From assembly GCF_034313845.1 (NCBI RefSeq), contig NZ_JAVIWN010000001.1: DNA of 64,000 nucleotides. One strand, given 5' to 3'. Numbering within the stretch: the stretch's first letter is position 1; each line of letters starts with the position of its first letter. The translations under genes were made by a program, and so were the position numbers. Positions 6,589 to 14,815 of the stretch are shown here, piece after piece. Under the pieces are notes generated by a model. It did no database searches and was not told the origin of the DNA. It was given only the letters and a program-made list of their open reading frames with translations. Origin of the DNA: Actimicrobium sp034313845. Its GTDB lineage: Bacteria; Pseudomonadota; Gammaproteobacteria; Burkholderiales; Burkholderiaceae_D.

Positions 6589-9183
6589 TTAATAGGTAAT
6601 GTTCAAACCAAGCTGGTAGGTCGGACCGTAGAACTCACGCTGGATCACCCGATTGGAGCTGCCTTCGGAAAACGTCAGCGGGGTATCCGTCAAGTTCTTG
6701 GCCGCAAAATACAGTGCCACTTGTCTGGTGATTGCGTACGAGCCGCCAAGGTCAAGTGAGAAGCGCGGTTCGGAAAACACGTCTGTCGCGCTGCTGCCGC
6801 CAATTGCCCACAAATTACGCGACAGGTAATAACCACCAAGACGCATATTGAGCCCATTGCGCTCGTAGAACACTGATGCGTTGGCAGTATGACGAGACGT
6901 TGATGGCAGGCTGGACGATTCACCAGGTCGGATTTCGAAGCTAGATGAGACGAACGTGTAGTTCAGACCGGCACCCAGACCGCTGAGGGCCTCTGGCAGC
7001 GACTTGAATTTTTGCTCGTAATTGAACTCGAGTCCACGCGCATGCGACTTGGCAGCATTGCTATAGGAAACCACATGGGCAACGCCAACAAATCCGGCAA
7101 AGAGACCGTTATTCGGGAAGGTCTGGTCTGTCGTACTGCCGACAATATAGTTGCTGAATTCCTTGTCAAAAAGTCCGACCGAAAGAATGCCAGCGTCGGG
7201 AAGATAGTGCTCGAAGGAGAGGTCGAAAGCGTTGGCAGTAATCGGTTTCAGGTTCGGATTACCCTGGGTAACGAGGTTGGCTGACGGGTTGATGTTCAGT
7301 GAGGGGGTGATCTGGTTGAAGCCTGGTCGCGCGATCGTGCTGGAATAGGCAGCCCTGATCTGCGTCGACGGCATCAGCTCGTATTTCAGTTGAAGACTAG
7401 GGAAGAAATTCGAATAATGTGACGTGCCATTGACCGGACTGACGAACGCATTGCCGTTGGCATCGACACCCTTGGCATTGGCACCGTATTGCGCGCGAGT
7501 GTCTTCAAAGCGGACGCCGCCGATGATGCCAAGTTTTCCGTCGGTCATCTGATACTGCGCATAAGTTGCGTAGACATCTTCCTTGTCATTCTGCGTCTGC
7601 AGCGCGCTGTTGATGGCATTGTTGGCCGAGATCTTCTGGTTGGCAGCAAGAATATTTTGCAGCGATCCCGCAGCGATTTGCGGTCCGTTGTCGTAAGCGC
7701 CGCCGTAAAAATTGACGTTGCCGCCGCCGGAAGCTGCGGTGAGTGGAATCGCCGGAATTGCCGTGTAAGAATAAGGCTGTCCAGTCGCCGATCGATTGCG
7801 CCAGCGACCGTTAAGGCCGACCTTGATCGACTCTTCATCGGCATTGGACCACTTGACCGGCAATTTCAGATTGGTGGCGGCTGACGCTTCATGGTCGCGG
7901 ATATCCTGCGTGCTGTTCTGGAAACTGGCCAGCGTGTAGTTCGCCGGGTTCAGGTAATCGGCACCGTTGACCGCAAAGCGCGGCGTATTGCCACTGCCGG
8001 AATTGTTGTAGTTGATGGTTGCTGCGGCTGGAGTGAAGTTGAAATCCGAGTTGTAATCGTAGTACTTGGTGTACGAGCCGCGCGTGTAGCCGAGCCGGTA
8101 ATCGAGCACCTTGTCGTCAATCGTGTTCTTGCCACCGATGGCAAACACCTTGTTATTGATGCGCTCTTTTTCATCGCGCAAGGTCTTGTCGAACCCGTTG
8201 GCTGTCATGCCATCGACAAAGCCGCCACCAGCCACGACCGGATTACCATCCGGCGTGATGGTGAGGCGATTGCGCAGCACCGTCTCGGTATAGCCGGCAT
8301 CAAAGGCCCGGACGAAATAACTGTTGTTGCGGTCTGGCTGATAACCCAGGTCGATACCGATGCCATGGCGCTTGCGGTTGTACTGGTAATGGCGCTGATC
8401 CCAGCCAGCATAGGTCAGCGGCGAGTGGATTCCATCGTCCAGAAAGGCCGGCTCGACATCATCGACGCCGCGCTTGTCTTCGTAGTAGGAACTGGTAAAA
8501 ACGACCGAGAACGGTTTGTCGCCAAAACCTTCGAGCTCGCCTTTGTCGGCCGTCCTGCCACCGAAACGCCCACCTGTTGATACTGACAAGTCGGTAATGC
8601 CAGTGCCACGGAGGGATTCGTATCCGCTGCCGACACGACCGTCAAAGAAAAATTTGCCGTTACGCGGCGCTGTCTTGGGTGTGATCTCGATGGTGCCGCC
8701 GAGTGCTTCGGCATCCTGTTCCGGCAGGTTGGTTTTAGTCACGGTGATCGCCCCAACCAGTCCGGTTGGAATCGCATCCAGAGCTACCGCGCGGCCACCG
8801 CCAAAAGGCGAGGCGTTATTCGACGGCGGCAGACGCAGGCCGCCGAAGGTGGTGCTGTTAAGGTCGGCGTCAATGCCGCGGATATTGATGTAGCGACCCT
8901 CGCCGGTATCGGTCTCCAGCGATACACCTGGAATCCTCCGCACCGCTTCGGCGATGTTGACATCAGGCAGCTTGCGCATTTCTTCCACGGTCATGATGTT
9001 GACCAGATTCGGTGCCTCTTCCTGAACTGCGCGCGCAACCGTATTCGAGCTGCGCTGGGCCTCGATGACCAGCGTCTCGATCGCCGATACGGGTGACGGC
9101 GGCTGTTGCGCTAGTGCAGTAGCTGCATACCCCTGGAGGATTAGAAGGGAAAGAAGTGAACGTTTGCTGGCCATGATGTGCAT
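6589..9183 (-). CDS. TonB-dependent outer-membrane receptor
   Basis: An 864-residue gated porin for energised uptake across the outer membrane. A signal peptide (ending ATALAQ) is followed by a TonB-box-like IETLVIEAQ. The plug domain contains NIAEAVRRIPGVSLETDTG, GRYINIRGID and ITVTKTNLPEQDAEALGGTI. The long beta-barrel ends with an aromatic C-terminus (LGLNITY), as required for outer-membrane assembly. It resembles the Xanthomonas/Caulobacter-type TonB receptors (TIGR01782 style). The substrate cannot be read from the sequence; no iron or cobalamin genes are adjacent. An AAGGG ribosome site lies 7 nt upstream of 9183; a second ATG lies 3 codons inside. First gene of an operon with the YncE-like protein. 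Confidence 0.92.
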   Translation of the reverse strand: MHIMASKRSLLSLLILQGYAATALAQQPPSPVSAIETLVIEAQRSSNTVARAVQEEAPNLVNIMTVEEMRKLPDVNIAEAVRRIPGVSLETDTGEGRYINIRGIDADLNSTTFGGLRLPPSNNASPFGGGRAVALDAIPTGLVGAITVTKTNLPEQDAEALGGTIEITPKTAPRNGKFFFDGRVGSGYESLRGTGITDLSVSTGGRFGGRTADKGELEGFGDKPFSVVFTSSYYEDKRGVDDVEPAFLDDGIHSPLTYAGWDQRHYQYNRKRHGIGIDLGYQPDRNNSYFVRAFDAGYTETVLRNRLTITPDGNPVVAGGGFVDGMTANGFDKTLRDEKERINNKVFAIGGKNTIDDKVLDYRLGYTRGSYTKYYDYNSDFNFTPAAATINYNNSGSGNTPRFAVNGADYLNPANYTLASFQNSTQDIRDHEASAATNLKLPVKWSNADEESIKVGLNGRWRNRSATGQPYSYTAIPAIPLTAASGGGNVNFYGGAYDNGPQIAAGSLQNILAANQKISANNAINSALQTQNDKEDVYATYAQYQMTDGKLGIIGGVRFEDTRAQYGANAKGVDANGNAFVSPVNGTSHYSNFFPSLQLKYELMPSTQIRAAYSSTIARPGFNQITPSLNINPSANLVTQGNPNLKPITANAFDLSFEHYLPDAGILSVGLFDKEFSNYIVGSTTDQTFPNNGLFAGFVGVAHVVSYSNAAKSHARGLEFNYEQKFKSLPEALSGLGAGLNYTFVSSSFEIRPGESSSLPSTSRHTANASVFYERNGLNMRLGGYYLSRNLWAIGGSSATDVFSEPRFSLDLGGSYAITRQVALYFAAKNLTDTPLTFSEGSSNRVIQREFYGPTYQLGLNITY

Positions 9184-9506
9184 GAAGCTACCCTTGTCAA
9201 TTTAGCCATCCAGTCGAATGGTGGACACACCTTACCGTTCGTTACTGACAACATGACGACATCTTGAAATTAGGCAGATTGGCCGACTCGCGTAACGTAA
9301 TCGTCATAAAAAGTGTCCGCTGGCACAGGGCACAGGGCACTCGCAATAAAATTTCAAGTATTTGCCTGGTTGTCGTCAGCCACGCAGAAGCCGAGTCCGG
9401 GATTGCGTGCCAACGCACAGACAGCCATCTGAGACGCATGCAAATGTTCGCAGTGAAACGACGCAGCGCTCGCTAACAGCAAACATCTCCTCCGAGGAAC
9501 CACAAA
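9184..9506. other. intergenic region between TonB receptor and gadB relic
   Basis: A divergent control region of about 320 bases. I see no gene, RNA or strong hairpin. It should hold the promoter of the leftward TonB receptor operon and the old promoter of the decarboxylase relic, whose ribosome site (CTCCGAGGAA) is still present before 9507. Confidence 0.4.
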
Positions 9507-10104
9507 ATGCCTATTCATCACATTGATCCCAGTGACCAGTCCAGCCTGCTGGACATTTATGCGACGAGAGCCTCGCAAGATTGCCTCCCCAAGTATCGGC
9601 TCCCGAAAGGTCGCACAGAACCCCGCGCTGCCTATGCGCTTATCCGGGATGAGCTTTTGCTTGATGGCAATGCCCGTCAGAATCTGGCGACTTTTTGCAC
9701 TACCTGGGTGGAAGACGAGGTCAAGCAGCTCATGACCGAGGCGATCGACAAGAACATGATCGACAAGGATGAATATCCCCAAACCGCCGAAATCGAAAAT
9801 CGTTGTGTCCACATCCTTGCCGATCTTTGGCACGCTGAACAATCGCAAAAAACGGTGGGCTGCTCGACTACGGGATCGAGCGAGGCGGCCATGCTCGGCG
9901 GTCTCGCGTTCAAGTGGGCCTGGCGCAAGCGCCGGGAAGCTTTACGACCTGTCGGAACGGGTGCGCATGGGCGGCTGGCAGATCGCTTCCTATCCGTTGC
10001 CCATGAACCGTTAGGAAACTGTGGTCCAGCGCATCTTGATTCGCCACGGCGTTAGCCGCGATCTGGCGCAACTTCTCCTCGAGGACATCAAGCGTGCGAA
10101 CTGA
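9507..10104 (+). pseudogene. gadB: glutamate decarboxylase relic (internal deletion plus stop)
   Basis: The first about 150 codons read as the N-terminus of the PLP enzyme glutamate decarboxylase: MPIHHIDPSDQSSLLDIYAT, LPKYRLPKGRTEPRAAYALI and CSTTGSSEAAMLGGLAFK. Near 9940 the sequence jumps, in another frame, to the C-terminal KLYDLSERVRMGGWQIASYP. That is followed by an in-frame TAG and then VVQRILIRHGVSRDLAQLLL up to a stop at 10102. The centre, including the PLP-binding lysine, is deleted; a full gene would be about 1.38 kb. A good ribosome site remains upstream, so the loss may be recent. It was once part of an acid-resistance (Gad) locus. Confidence 0.88.
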
Positions 10105-10323
10105 AGGTTGGCCCGCAATTCTTCTCAGGTCTGCACAAGGGCGGGCTGGCGTTCGTTACCATCGGATGGATTGTCTGGAGTCTCAACTGGGTTTCTGCTT
10201 TTTCGGGGCCAAGCTGGTCGGTCTCGCGCCGGTTATGCGACCGGGCTGATGTCGGGAAGCTACACCATCACGGCGATCCTGGGTGTGGGGCAGGGCGCAC
10301 TGTCATACGCGCAAAGAAAACCA
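10105..10323 (+). pseudogene. remnant of an AspT-like amino-acid exchanger
   Basis: Directly after the gadB relic the DNA reads KVGPQFFSGLHKGGLAFVTI in one frame and, after frameshifts, GYATGLMSGSYTITAILGVG. These resemble membrane segments of aspartate:alanine exchanger (AspT/YidE) transporters, which contain GPQFF..L and GY..GMLSGA motifs. An amino-acid exchanger next to glutamate decarboxylase is the expected partner for acid resistance. Only fragments survive. My family call rests on two short motifs. From 10324 to 10692 I see no gene. Confidence 0.45.
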
Positions 10324-10692
10324 TGACTCCGCTCACAACAAGTTGTAGTGACAATGAGTGAACTCAAGCAAGCAATCATTTCATTATGCCTAGCGCCACC
10401 CGTCGATCGAAGTCATTGTGCAGGCATGCTGCCCACGGCAAGTCATTATTTTTCCTGAATCCACGCTTCCTGAGTATTCACATTTACTTTGCCTATGGGC
10501 GAAGTAACGTTGCGTTATCTTTAAAATGCGAAGTAAAAGTGCTAGGTTGTTTGAAAGTCGACGGAGCACCCCATGATTCTTTTACTACGGCACTTTCTGT
10601 TTGCGCAATATCTTGGCGTGCGCGATTTTTGAATTCTGCCGGCAATCCTTTTTCGTCTTTTTTATCGCTCCTCTTGTACCTAACGGTGTCCC

Positions 10693-11313
10693 ATGAACAG
10701 CAATCATCCACAATTGATCACCGCCCGCCTCGACAAGTTGCGTCCGACCCAGATTACCGTCGGCAAACGCGAGGTGGCACTCAAACGCAAACACTGGAAT
10801 AGCCTCAACAAAAAGGGTCGGACTGCCGCACTGGAGAGCCATTGCTTTCCAGCGATTGCCGGGCCCGACGGCAAGTTCTATATCGTCGATCATCATCATT
10901 TCGGATTGGCGCTGATCGAAGAAGACGTCAAAACCGTCAGTCTGTCTCTGCTCAAGGATTTGTCGTTTCTTGACCTGGCCACGTTTTGGCGGACGATGGA
11001 TTTTCACCAGTGGGTGCATCCGTTCGACAGTGACGGGGTACGTCTCGGCTTCGATGCGATACCGACCCAACTGAGCCGGCTGAATGATGATCCGTATCGC
11101 AGCTTGGCAGGCGAAGTGCGGCGTGCCGGCGGCTATGCCAAAGACGCCGCACCGTTTTGCGAGTTCATGTGGGCCGACTTCTTCCGCCCACAATTTTCCC
11201 GCGATCTGCTCGATACCGAATTTGACACAGCCCTCAAACAAGCGGTGCAACTAGCCGGAGCCCAACAGGCCCGCTATCTGCCCGGGTGGACCGGCGTGAT
11301 CGAACTGGTTTGA
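10693..11313 (+). CDS. ParB-like nuclease-fold protein (ParBc_2 family)
   Basis: A 206-residue cytoplasmic protein of the putative ParB-like nuclease family (ParBc_2). The hallmark is the block RLDKLRPTQITVGKREVALK, then FPAIAGPDGKFYIVDHHHFGLAL, where the D-HHH cluster sits where ParB-like domains bind nucleotide or metal. It is not a plasmid partition protein: it has no helix-turn-helix DNA-binding domain and no parA neighbour. The stop codon TGA shares its last base with the ATG of the next gene (TGATG), so it is translationally coupled to the SulP transporter. Biochemical function is unknown. Confidence 0.75.
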   Translation: MNSNHPQLITARLDKLRPTQITVGKREVALKRKHWNSLNKKGRTAALESHCFPAIAGPDGKFYIVDHHHFGLALIEEDVKTVSLSLLKDLSFLDLATFWRTMDFHQWVHPFDSDGVRLGFDAIPTQLSRLNDDPYRSLAGEVRRAGGYAKDAAPFCEFMWADFFRPQFSRDLLDTEFDTALKQAVQLAGAQQARYLPGWTGVIELV

Positions 11314-12962
11314 TGTCGGTGCCTCGGCTGCCGTGGCCCGATCTGCTGGCCGGCCTGTCGCTGGCTGGCTTGCTGCTGCCGGAAGCCGTCGCCTATGCCA
11401 GTATCGCCGGCTTGCCGCCGCAGGCGGGTGTCATTGCGCTGTTCGCTGGCCTGCTTTGCTATGCGTTGCTCGGTACCAGTCGTTTCGCGATCGTCTCGGC
11501 GACCTCGTCGTCGGCCGCCGTGCTGGCCGCCGCTGCCACATCGGTGGGCGGTGTTGACCTGAGCCTGCGACTAACTGCCGCAATCGGATTGGTACTCGTC
11601 ACCGGCCTGTTGTTTACCGCTGCTTCCGCGGCGCGTATTGGCAGCGTCTCCGACTTTATCGCCAAGCCGGTCTTGCGCGGCTTTGCCTTCGGGCTGGCGC
11701 TGGTGATCGTCTTCAAGCAATGTGCCAGCGTGCTCGGCGCAAGCCTTCATCACACCGATATTGTGCGTCAGTTGATCGATCTGGGCGACCAGTTCGCGAC
11801 GTGGAACTGGGCCGCCGCACTGCTGGCGCTCTGCGCGCTGGTATTGCTGATACTGTTCGCGCGTCTGCCGCACTTGCCGGGTGGCGTGCTGGTCATCACG
11901 CTTGGCATCGTCGCCGGTCATTGGATTGATCTGGCGCATTACGGCATTGGCCGGGTCGGGGACATCAGCCTGCAGTTTGCCGCGCCGTCGGTACCGCTGC
12001 TGTCGTATCCTCAGTGGCTGCGACTGGCAGAACTCGGGGTGGCCATGGTGCTCATCCTGTACGCCGAATCGTATAGTTCCATCCGGACGTTCGCGATGAA
12101 GCATGGCGATGCAGTGACTCCCAACCGCGACCTGCTCGCACTAGGCGTGGCCAATCTGCTGTCGGGTCTGTTTCAGGGCATGCCGGTGGGTGCCGGCTAT
12201 TCCGCCACGTCGGCCAATGAAGCCGCTGGTGCGGTGTCACGACTGGCAGGTTTCGCTGCGGTCGTTACCTTACTTGTTGTGGTGCTGACGCTGCTGCCGC
12301 AGGTAGCACTGACGCCGACACCCGTATTGGCCGCTATTGTCATTTACGCCGTCAGCCACACGCTGCGGCTGGCGGTATTCCGTCCCTACTTTACGTGGCG
12401 ACGCGATCGTCTGATCGTCCTGCTGGCCGTACTGTGCGTGTTGGCGTTCGGCGTACTCGACGGGCTGCTTGCGTCGATTGCGATCAGTCTGTTGATGCTG
12501 CTGCAGCGCTTGTCCGCGTCGTCGGTGAGTGTGCTCGGGCGACTCGGCACCAGCCATGATTTTGTTGACTGCAACGCCTGGCCCGACGCGCACCGTATCC
12601 CGCACATGCTAATTCTGCGACCTGAGACAGGGCTATTTTTTGCCAATGCCGAACGCATTCTGACCCAGGTGCAAAACACCATCACCCGCACCGGCGGGGA
12701 CGTGCGTACCATTATTCTGAGTCTCGAAGAGTCTCCCGATCTGGACAGCTCGACTATCGAAGCGTTGGTTAATTTCCATGCCGCGCTGCGCGCACAGCAC
12801 AAACAACTGCTGTTTGCCCGCCTGAAAACGGCCGCGCGACATGTGCTGCTACGGGCACAGATTGTCGGGCTGGATCCAGCCGCCTTGTCCGAGTTGAGCG
12901 TGGATGATGCGGTACACATGGCGCTGCTGGCGGAAACCGACACGACGTCGTTGAGTGAGTAG
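11313..12962 (+). CDS. SulP-family anion transporter with STAS domain
   Basis: A 549-residue inner-membrane transporter. The N-terminal SulP motif is LLLPEAVAYASIAGLPPQAG, followed by about 10-12 membrane segments (for example VLLILFARLPHLPGGVLVIT, and LIVLLAVLCVLAFGVLDG). The C-terminal STAS domain runs from about residue 420 (LRPETGLFFANAERIL, LSLEESPDLDSSTIEALVNF). SulP proteins carry sulfate, bicarbonate or dicarboxylates; the substrate cannot be chosen here. I take the ATG at 11313, which overlaps the upstream stop as TGATG, rather than the earlier in-frame start at 11286 inside the ParB-like gene. Confidence 0.88.
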   Translation: MSVPRLPWPDLLAGLSLAGLLLPEAVAYASIAGLPPQAGVIALFAGLLCYALLGTSRFAIVSATSSSAAVLAAAATSVGGVDLSLRLTAAIGLVLVTGLLFTAASAARIGSVSDFIAKPVLRGFAFGLALVIVFKQCASVLGASLHHTDIVRQLIDLGDQFATWNWAAALLALCALVLLILFARLPHLPGGVLVITLGIVAGHWIDLAHYGIGRVGDISLQFAAPSVPLLSYPQWLRLAELGVAMVLILYAESYSSIRTFAMKHGDAVTPNRDLLALGVANLLSGLFQGMPVGAGYSATSANEAAGAVSRLAGFAAVVTLLVVVLTLLPQVALTPTPVLAAIVIYAVSHTLRLAVFRPYFTWRRDRLIVLLAVLCVLAFGVLDGLLASIAISLLMLLQRLSASSVSVLGRLGTSHDFVDCNAWPDAHRIPHMLILRPETGLFFANAERILTQVQNTITRTGGDVRTIILSLEESPDLDSSTIEALVNFHAALRAQHKQLLFARLKTAARHVLLRAQIVGLDPAALSELSVDDAVHMALLAETDTTSLSE

Positions 12963-13119
12963 GAGCGGCGCATTGCTGCGCCCCCGTTCCGCAAGGGCAT
13001 CCACAGAATTCGGAAAAATGGCACGTTAAGGGTTTCCTCCAGACGAGGACAGATTTCACCGTTTTCTTGGCCAATAGTTTGCTATTGAATGCGAGCGTCC
13101 GCAGATACCAGGTCCCGAT

Positions 13120-14175
13120 TTAGTGCCTGTGCCGATGATGAATGTCCGGATAGTGGGGATGCGCGTGTCGAAGAGCGGTGTGATCGTGCGGGTGAACATG
13201 CGTTTTCTTGTCATCCCACACAAAATCGTGCGCATGCTGATGATGCGCATCATGTCCGTGCGCATGGGTATGCGATAACGGCTCGTGCAGATGCCCATGC
13301 CCATGGGACTCGGTCAGATGTAGCCAGATACCGGCCCCCATCAGCACGGCCGCTGCCCAGAATACGGCCCCTGGCACTTCTCCGAGCATGAGCAGGGAAA
13401 TGACCGCGCCAACAAATGGTGCTGCTGAAAAATAGGCGCCGGTGCGTGCCGTACCGAGGTGCCGTAACGCCAGGACGAACAGGACGAGACTGAGGCCGTA
13501 TCCGCAAAAGCCGATGACGCCGGCAGTCAGCATCGTCGATATCGGCGGTAATCGATAGCCAAGCGCCAAGGCGATGCCGACATTGACCGAACCCGCCACC
13601 AGTCCCTTGATGCAGGCAATTTGCAAGGCGTCACTGGCCGACACCTTGCGGGTCAGATTATTGTCGATACCCCAGCAGAGACAGGCCGCAACGATGGCCA
13701 GCGATCCCCATGGCACGCCCAGCACGGGAATTTGCTCCCACGACAGCAGGACGCCTGCCACCACGATGAGCAACATGCCGGCAAAGATGCGGCGATCGAA
13801 ATTTTCCTTGAAGACGAACCACGCCAGCAAGGCAGTCAGCACCCCTTCCATGTTCAGCAAAAGCGACGCCGTGGAGGCCGGGGTCATGCTCAGTCCGAGC
13901 ATCAGCAAGACCGGCCCGGCGATGCCGCCGAACACGGTGGCACCGCCCAGCCATGGCAAGTCTGCCGCGGTCAACATGGCTGGCCGGTCTGCCGTGTTGC
14001 CACGTGTGGCGAACGCCCGGGCAATAAAACAGGCCAGTAGTCCCAGACCGCTGCCGACGTAAAAAAGACCCGCCAGAGTAATTGGTGCCACCTCGTCAAC
14101 CAATACTTTGGCAAACGGTGTGCTGGCACCAAACAGGGCGGCTGCCAGAAAGGCGTAGACCACTCCTTTATGCAT
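13120..14175 (-). CDS. EamA/DMT-family transporter with histidine-rich C-terminal tail
   Basis: A 351-residue inner-membrane protein with two EamA repeats (ten predicted helices, residues about 5-290), for example VYAFLAAALFGASTPFAKVL and FCGYGLSLVLFVLALRHLGT. The last about 60 residues are a soluble tail with more than twenty histidines in HGHGHLHEP, HTHAHGHDAHHQHAHD and HYPDIHHRHRH blocks, a probable divalent-metal-binding tail. This suggests metal export or metal sensing, but drug/metabolite transporters are diverse and the tail alone does not prove the substrate. A GAGG site lies 6 nt before the ATG at 14175. Confidence 0.85.
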   Translation of the reverse strand: MHKGVVYAFLAAALFGASTPFAKVLVDEVAPITLAGLFYVGSGLGLLACFIARAFATRGNTADRPAMLTAADLPWLGGATVFGGIAGPVLLMLGLSMTPASTASLLLNMEGVLTALLAWFVFKENFDRRIFAGMLLIVVAGVLLSWEQIPVLGVPWGSLAIVAACLCWGIDNNLTRKVSASDALQIACIKGLVAGSVNVGIALALGYRLPPISTMLTAGVIGFCGYGLSLVLFVLALRHLGTARTGAYFSAAPFVGAVISLLMLGEVPGAVFWAAAVLMGAGIWLHLTESHGHGHLHEPLSHTHAHGHDAHHQHAHDFVWDDKKTHVHPHDHTALRHAHPHYPDIHHRHRH

Positions 14176-14815
14176 TGCTGGCCTCGTTCAACACGACGTG
14201 GTGGATCACACTCCGAATGACATTGTTATTGCCCATGATAGTTACCTGCCTGGTGAGGTTGGGGTGCGTTCAGGTTCGTGCAGGTTCGTGCAGGTCCCTG
14301 CAGTTACGTATGCGATGCTACATTTTTTTTGCAACAGGGGCTTCGTTACAGCCGCACGATGATGCTCCACTTGGGACGCATCATGCCCGTCAATGTGCGA
14401 CGGCACACGCCCTGATCGAGAGCGGCCATACGATCGGCAAAATCGTCCTTGCGGGGTTTCGGATTACTGAATGAACCTTTGGTTGTAAAGTGCGACGAGG
14501 GCAATAGCTGGAGCAGGCGCATTTGCAAAAAAGCTAAAAAATCACAGGATATATTTCATTGCGCCAAAAGGTTATGCCTCTGTGGGTTGAACAGAGCGTC
14601 GATGTACTTCAAGTCCGGCAAGGAGCAATGGTTACGCCATGCGTTGTGTTTTGCCGACGAATCGTGCATGCACGGCAAGTCAAATCCGCGCCCATGCCGG
14701 AAATCATTAATAAGCCAAATATTTTTGGTTAATTTCCTAGAAGAAATCCATTCACTGGATATGCCATGGCGAGTTGATCTCATCTCGCGCACTTTCGTCT
14801 ACTCGAAAGAACAAC
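14176..14815. other. intergenic region with a 10-bp triplicate repeat
   Basis: No gene is convincing in these 640 bases; the frames at 14346-14528, 14449-14916 and 14556-14792 have no family resemblance or good start. At 14271-14300 the ten bases CAGGTTCGTG occur twice in tandem, followed by a variant CAGGTCCCTG. This lies just upstream of the leftward EamA gene and could be a regulator binding array. Confidence 0.5.

Noticed and set aside
7891..8580. Long plus-strand open frame of 229 codons
   Set aside because: It is the antisense shadow of the TonB receptor gene and has no family resemblance.
9498..9525. GGAACC followed 16 bases later by TCACATT before the gadB relic
   Set aside because: Two mismatches in the -10 block, including the final A, and the motif overlaps the ribosome site of a dead gene.
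10693..11313. ParB-like gene as evidence of a plasmid or partition system
   Set aside because: It lacks the DNA-binding domain and a parA partner, and it is coupled to a SulP transporter.
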